NCBI GenBank assembly: GCA_937988745.1
Contig: CALKAR010000033.1
Coordinates: 1-55,736, forward strand
DNA length: 55,736 nucleotides
Reading direction: 5' to 3'
DNA from: an uncultured Peptococcaceae bacterium
GTDB taxonomy: Bacteria > Bacillota > Limnochordia > Darwinibacteriales > Darwinibacteriaceae
Shown here one piece after another: positions 53,501-55,736 of the stretch (position 1 is the stretch's first letter; each line of letters starts with the position of its first letter). Under the pieces are notes generated by a model. The model made no database searches. It had not been told where the DNA came from and saw only the letters and a program-made list of their open reading frames with translations. A program made the position numbers and the translations under genes.

Positions 53501-53529
53501 ATTATACCATACGAGCTTTGTCCTTACAA
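53501..53529 (-). promoter_or_regulatory. Sigma-A promoter ahead of yqzL-like gene and pheST
   Basis: Minus strand TTGTAA (53529-53524), 17 bases, TATAAT (53506-53501) with the TATGG extension. The -35 overlaps the end of the rRNA methyltransferase gene. Confidence 0.85.
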
Positions 53530-54315
53530 CAGCTCTTCACGTGATAAGTGATGCTGCCGAACAATTTCGTACATCAGAATACCGGCTGCTACAGATGCAT
53601 TAAGACTCTCCATTTCGCCTACGAGTGGGATCTTCACCTTCAGGTCAGCTGCCTGTAAGAACTCCGGACTGGGCCCGTGCGCTTCGCTGCCGATAACTAA
53701 TGCCACATTTTGGGCATAGTGGGCAGCGAAATAGGTCTGGCTGTCGATCAAGTCCGCTACCACAATCTGCATACCGGCTTCTTTGAGCATCTGCACAACC
53801 TGTTCTCCATCAAACAGCGCATGAGGAAGGCGGAAAATACCTCCCATGCTGGCGCGCACCACTTTGCTGTTGTATGGATCGACACAACCAGTGGTGAGAA
53901 GCATCCCTTCAGCACCAGCGCCGACTGCGGTTCTAAATAGCGTTCCTAAGTTGCCTGGATCGCGAATCTGATCAGCGATAATAATCAAACCAGACAGCTC
54001 CCACTGCCACGATGGCTTGCGTACAACAGCCACTATTCCTTGGGAAGTAACTGTGTCACTGATTTCTTCCAATACTGGAGCGCTGCAAGCCACCTCTTGG
54101 ATACCTGCGGTTCGAGCAGCCTCCAGGAGCTCCTGGCCTCGAGGGTTCTCTAAGAGCTTGGGAGAATAATAAACAGCTTCGACGAGGTCAGAGCTGAGCG
54201 CCTCTTCTGTCAGTCGAACGCCTTCTACAAGGAAAAGCCCAGCTTTATCTCGCCCACTGCGCCGCAGCAGCGTTTTAACCTTCTTAATCTGGGGGTTAGC
54301 TTTACTTGTGATCAC
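53524..54315 (-). CDS. SpoU/TrmH family RNA 2'-O-methyltransferase
   Basis: 263 residues. An N-terminal substrate-binding domain (KVKTLLRRSGRDKAGLFLVE) precedes the SPOUT trefoil-knot domain with motif 1 DQIRDPGNLGTLFRTA (about 115-130), motif 2 LVIGSEAHG (about 207) and motif 3 IPLVGEMESLNASVAAGIL (about 230). It resembles Bacillus YsgA and RlmB-like rRNA methyltransferases; the target nucleotide is not predictable. Its position between rplT and pheS matches Bacillus. Confidence 0.9.
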   Translation of the reverse strand: MITSKANPQIKKVKTLLRRSGRDKAGLFLVEGVRLTEEALSSDLVEAVYYSPKLLENPRGQELLEAARTAGIQEVACSAPVLEEISDTVTSQGIVAVVRKPSWQWELSGLIIIADQIRDPGNLGTLFRTAVGAGAEGMLLTTGCVDPYNSKVVRASMGGIFRLPHALFDGEQVVQMLKEAGMQIVVADLIDSQTYFAAHYAQNVALVIGSEAHGPSPEFLQAADLKVKIPLVGEMESLNASVAAGILMYEIVRQHHLSREELL

Positions 54316-54342
54316 TGATGAACCTCACCCTCGCAGTCAAGC

Positions 54343-54368
54343 AAAAACCGGGAGACAAGGCTCCCGGT
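54343..54368 (-). terminator. Terminator after rplT
   Basis: ACCGGGAG/CTCCCGGT stem at 54347-54368 with a 6-base loop, followed by TTTTTGC on the minus strand. The next gene starts at 54315, so it may be reached by read-through. Confidence 0.9.
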
Positions 54369-54379
54369 CAGACTCATTT

Positions 54380-54727
54380 TTACTGCTTAGCAATAGCTAC
54401 CAATTCGGCAAAAGCCTTTTCATCATTAACAGCCAGGTCAGCCAGGACCTTGCGGTTGATGTTCACGCCGTTTCTCTTCAGTCCGGCGATGAATTTGCTG
54501 TAAGAAAGCCCATTAAGACGAGCTGCTGCATTAATGCGAGTAATCCACAGTTTCCGGAAATCCCGCTTGCGCTGCTTCCGGTCCCGATAAGCATACATCA
54601 GGGACTTCATTACAGCTTGGTTAGCTACTCTATATTTCTTACTTTTATCTCCATAATAGCCTTTGGCTAGTTTAATAACTTTCTTCCGCCGCCTACGGGT
54701 TACGTATCCACCCTTGACTCTTGACAT
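54380..54727 (-). CDS. rplT: Ribosomal protein L20
   Basis: 115 residues, normal length. Basic N-terminal extension RVKGGYVTRRRRKKVIKLAK, then YRDRKQRKRDFRKLWITRIN and the globular part. L20 is an early 50S assembly protein and in Bacillota represses its own operon by binding the leader of infC. Third gene of infC-rpmI-rplT. Confidence 0.98.
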   Translation of the reverse strand: MSRVKGGYVTRRRRKKVIKLAKGYYGDKSKKYRVANQAVMKSLMYAYRDRKQRKRDFRKLWITRINAAARLNGLSYSKFIAGLKRNGVNINRKVLADLAVNDEKAFAELVAIAKQ

Positions 54728-54751
54728 CGTAAACTCCTCCTATTTTTACCT

Positions 54752-54949
54752 CTAGCTGTATGGCAGAAGCCGTTTGATCCGTTTGCTCTCAGCGTCGCTG
54801 ACTACTGCGGAATGGCGTAGATTGCGCTTACGCTTTGCCGACTTCTTCTCCAGGATGTGGCTTTTGAAAGCACGATTCTTTACAACTTTCCCGGAGCCAG
54901 TAAGTTTGAACCGCTTAGCAGCACCGCGGTGGGTTTTCATTTTTGGCAT
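54752..54949 (-). CDS. rpmI: Ribosomal protein L35
   Basis: 65 residues, very basic: MPKMKTHRGAAKRFKLTGSG at the start and the conserved KSAKRKRNLRHSAVV in the middle. A 50S subunit protein. ATG 54949 follows CAGGAGG. It sits between infC and rplT. Confidence 0.98.
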   Translation of the reverse strand: MPKMKTHRGAAKRFKLTGSGKVVKNRAFKSHILEKKSAKRKRNLRHSAVVSDAESKRIKRLLPYS

Positions 54950-54991
54950 AACAAATAGACCTCCTGATTCCTTGAACTCATCATTGCATGG

Positions 54992-55516
54992 TTATTCTTT
55001 AGTGTTCTCTGTTTTCGGAGCGAGGACTGTGATCATTTGTCTGCCTTCGAGTTTTGGCATGCGTTCAACTGTACCGATATCCTTGAGCAGCTCTGCTAAC
55101 TCGGTCAATTTAGACTTGGCCAAATCAGCATGAACAATTTCCCGGCCCCTAAAGCGTACCGAAACCTTCACTTTATCACCGGCCTTGAGGAATCGCTCAG
55201 CTGCGCGCACCTTCACATCAAAGTCATGATCATCAATCTTGGGACTCATCCGAACTTCTTTAACCGTAATAACCTTCTGTTTCTTGCGGGCAAGTTTTTC
55301 GCGCTTGCTCTGTTCATACCTGTGCTTACCATAGTCCATGATGCGGCAGACTGGTGGTTTAGCATTTGGCGCAACTTCTACTAAGTCTAGTTCACGTTCT
55401 TCAGCTAACCGCAGTGCATCGCGAACATTCATAATGCCCAACTGCTCCCCGTCGGCATCAATGACCCGAACCTCCCTGGCTCGGATTGCATCATTCACTC
55501 TAGATTCCCTGCTAAT
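54992..55516 (-). CDS. infC: Translation initiation factor IF-3 (ATT start)
   Basis: 174 residues: N-domain (NDAIRAREVRVIDADGEQLG), linker, and C-domain (VRMSPKIDDHDFDVKVRAAE, KVSVRFRGREIVH). IF-3 keeps 30S subunits free and rejects non-canonical start codons. The start is ATT 55516, seven bases after GGAGGGG, giving the usual N-terminus ISRESRVNDAIRAREV. An AUU start is the classical device by which IF-3 limits its own synthesis. The open frame goes on to 55561 without family similarity. It is the first gene of infC-rpmI-rplT behind an L20-type leader. Confidence 0.96.
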   Translation of the reverse strand: MSRESRVNDAIRAREVRVIDADGEQLGIMNVRDALRLAEERELDLVEVAPNAKPPVCRIMDYGKHRYEQSKREKLARKKQKVITVKEVRMSPKIDDHDFDVKVRAAERFLKAGDKVKVSVRFRGREIVHADLAKSKLTELAELLKDIGTVERMPKLEGRQMITVLAPKTENTKE

Positions 55517-55539
55517 GGTGTCACCCCTCCAAATACACA

Positions 55540-55682
55540 AAAATAAAAGCGGATGGCACAAGCCACCCGCTGTTTACACCAAAGTTAATCCCATGCGTGC
55601 ATAGCTATACAGATAGGATAATCAGTGTAACCTTGTGAACACCCACGTTACAAGGTGAGAAGCGGTGGCTTCTACTTATGAC
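55540..55682 (-). promoter_or_regulatory. L20-type leader with attenuator of infC-rpmI-rplT
   Basis: The roughly 140-base leader ends in a terminator, GCGGGTGGC/GCCATCCGC (55570-55549) followed by TTTTATTTTT. Near its 5' end GAAGCCACCGCTTC can form a hairpin or pair with the terminator arm GCGGGTGGCTT as an antiterminator. The central ACCTTGTAAC/GTTCACAAGGT arms form another stem. Position, attenuator and gene order fit the L20 leader known from Bacillus; the exact L20 site was not verified. Confidence 0.75.
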
Positions 55683-55688
55683 AGGGCA

Positions 55689-55718
55689 AGTATATCACAA
55701 AGCATTACCTTCCGTCAA
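55689..55718 (-). promoter_or_regulatory. Sigma-A promoter of infC-rpmI-rplT
   Basis: Minus strand TTGACG (55718-55713), 18 bases, TATACT (55694-55689). Transcription would start near 55682, ahead of the leader. Confidence 0.85.
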
Positions 55719-55736
55719 GACCAAAGTCGGCCAAGA

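Overview
The window looks like a chromosomal core region of a spore-forming, probably anaerobic Bacillota. Sporulation genes are present (spoIIR, sigG, spoIIGA, sigE, yunB, a cwlD-type amidase, ylmC/ymxH). The murein ligase MurE carries the DNPR motif of meso-diaminopimelate enzymes. A superoxide reductase and pyruvate phosphate dikinase fit an anaerobic life. GTG and TTG starts after strong G-rich ribosome binding sites are very common. No mobile element, CRISPR array or sign of recent transfer was seen. Most genes lie on the minus strand, so operons are best read from high to low coordinates.

Layout, left to right. 1-6061: UPF0182 membrane protein (cut by the window edge), hslO, a rodZ-like gene, ftsK/spoIIIE, pgeF/ylmD, nrdR and ylmC. 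6138-9436: spoIIR and sigG (minus) face away from spoIIGA-sigE (plus); together these control forespore and mother-cell gene expression. 9493-21234: a division and cell-wall (dcw) cluster, transcribed mraZ-rsmH-ftsL-ftsI-murE-murF-mraY-ftsW-murA-ftsQ-ftsZ; murD, murG, murC, murB and ftsA are missing from it. 21391-21732: RNase P RNA. 21763-34994: nif3, tRNA-Ile(CAT), rpoD, dnaG, dgt, ppdK, glyS, glyQ, recO, ruvB and ruvA; 34972-37384: ruvC, yebC, prsW and a small zinc-ribbon gene. 37531-43442: superoxide reductase, murG, lgt, a degenerate leucyl-tRNA synthetase relative behind yunB, and a class A penicillin-binding protein. 43475-55516: mutS2, a U32 peptidase, amidase, cvpA, zapA, pheT, pheS with a T-box leader, a tiny yqzL-like gene, a SpoU-type rRNA methyltransferase, rplT, rpmI and infC with an L20-type leader.

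The most unusual items are these. (1) A 283-residue LeuRS-derived protein has lost HIGH, KMSKS and the editing domain but is translationally linked to the sporulation gene yunB. (2) dnaG has no ATG/GTG/TTG/CTG start and must begin at ATA or ATT, while infC in the same window uses ATT. (3) glyQS is preceded by a sigma-A promoter and a terminator hairpin right before its ribosome binding site, with no T-box. (4) A perfect 13-bp-arm palindrome sits upstream of the superoxide reductase. (5) A three-repeat, 10-bp-period MraZ operator precedes mraZ.
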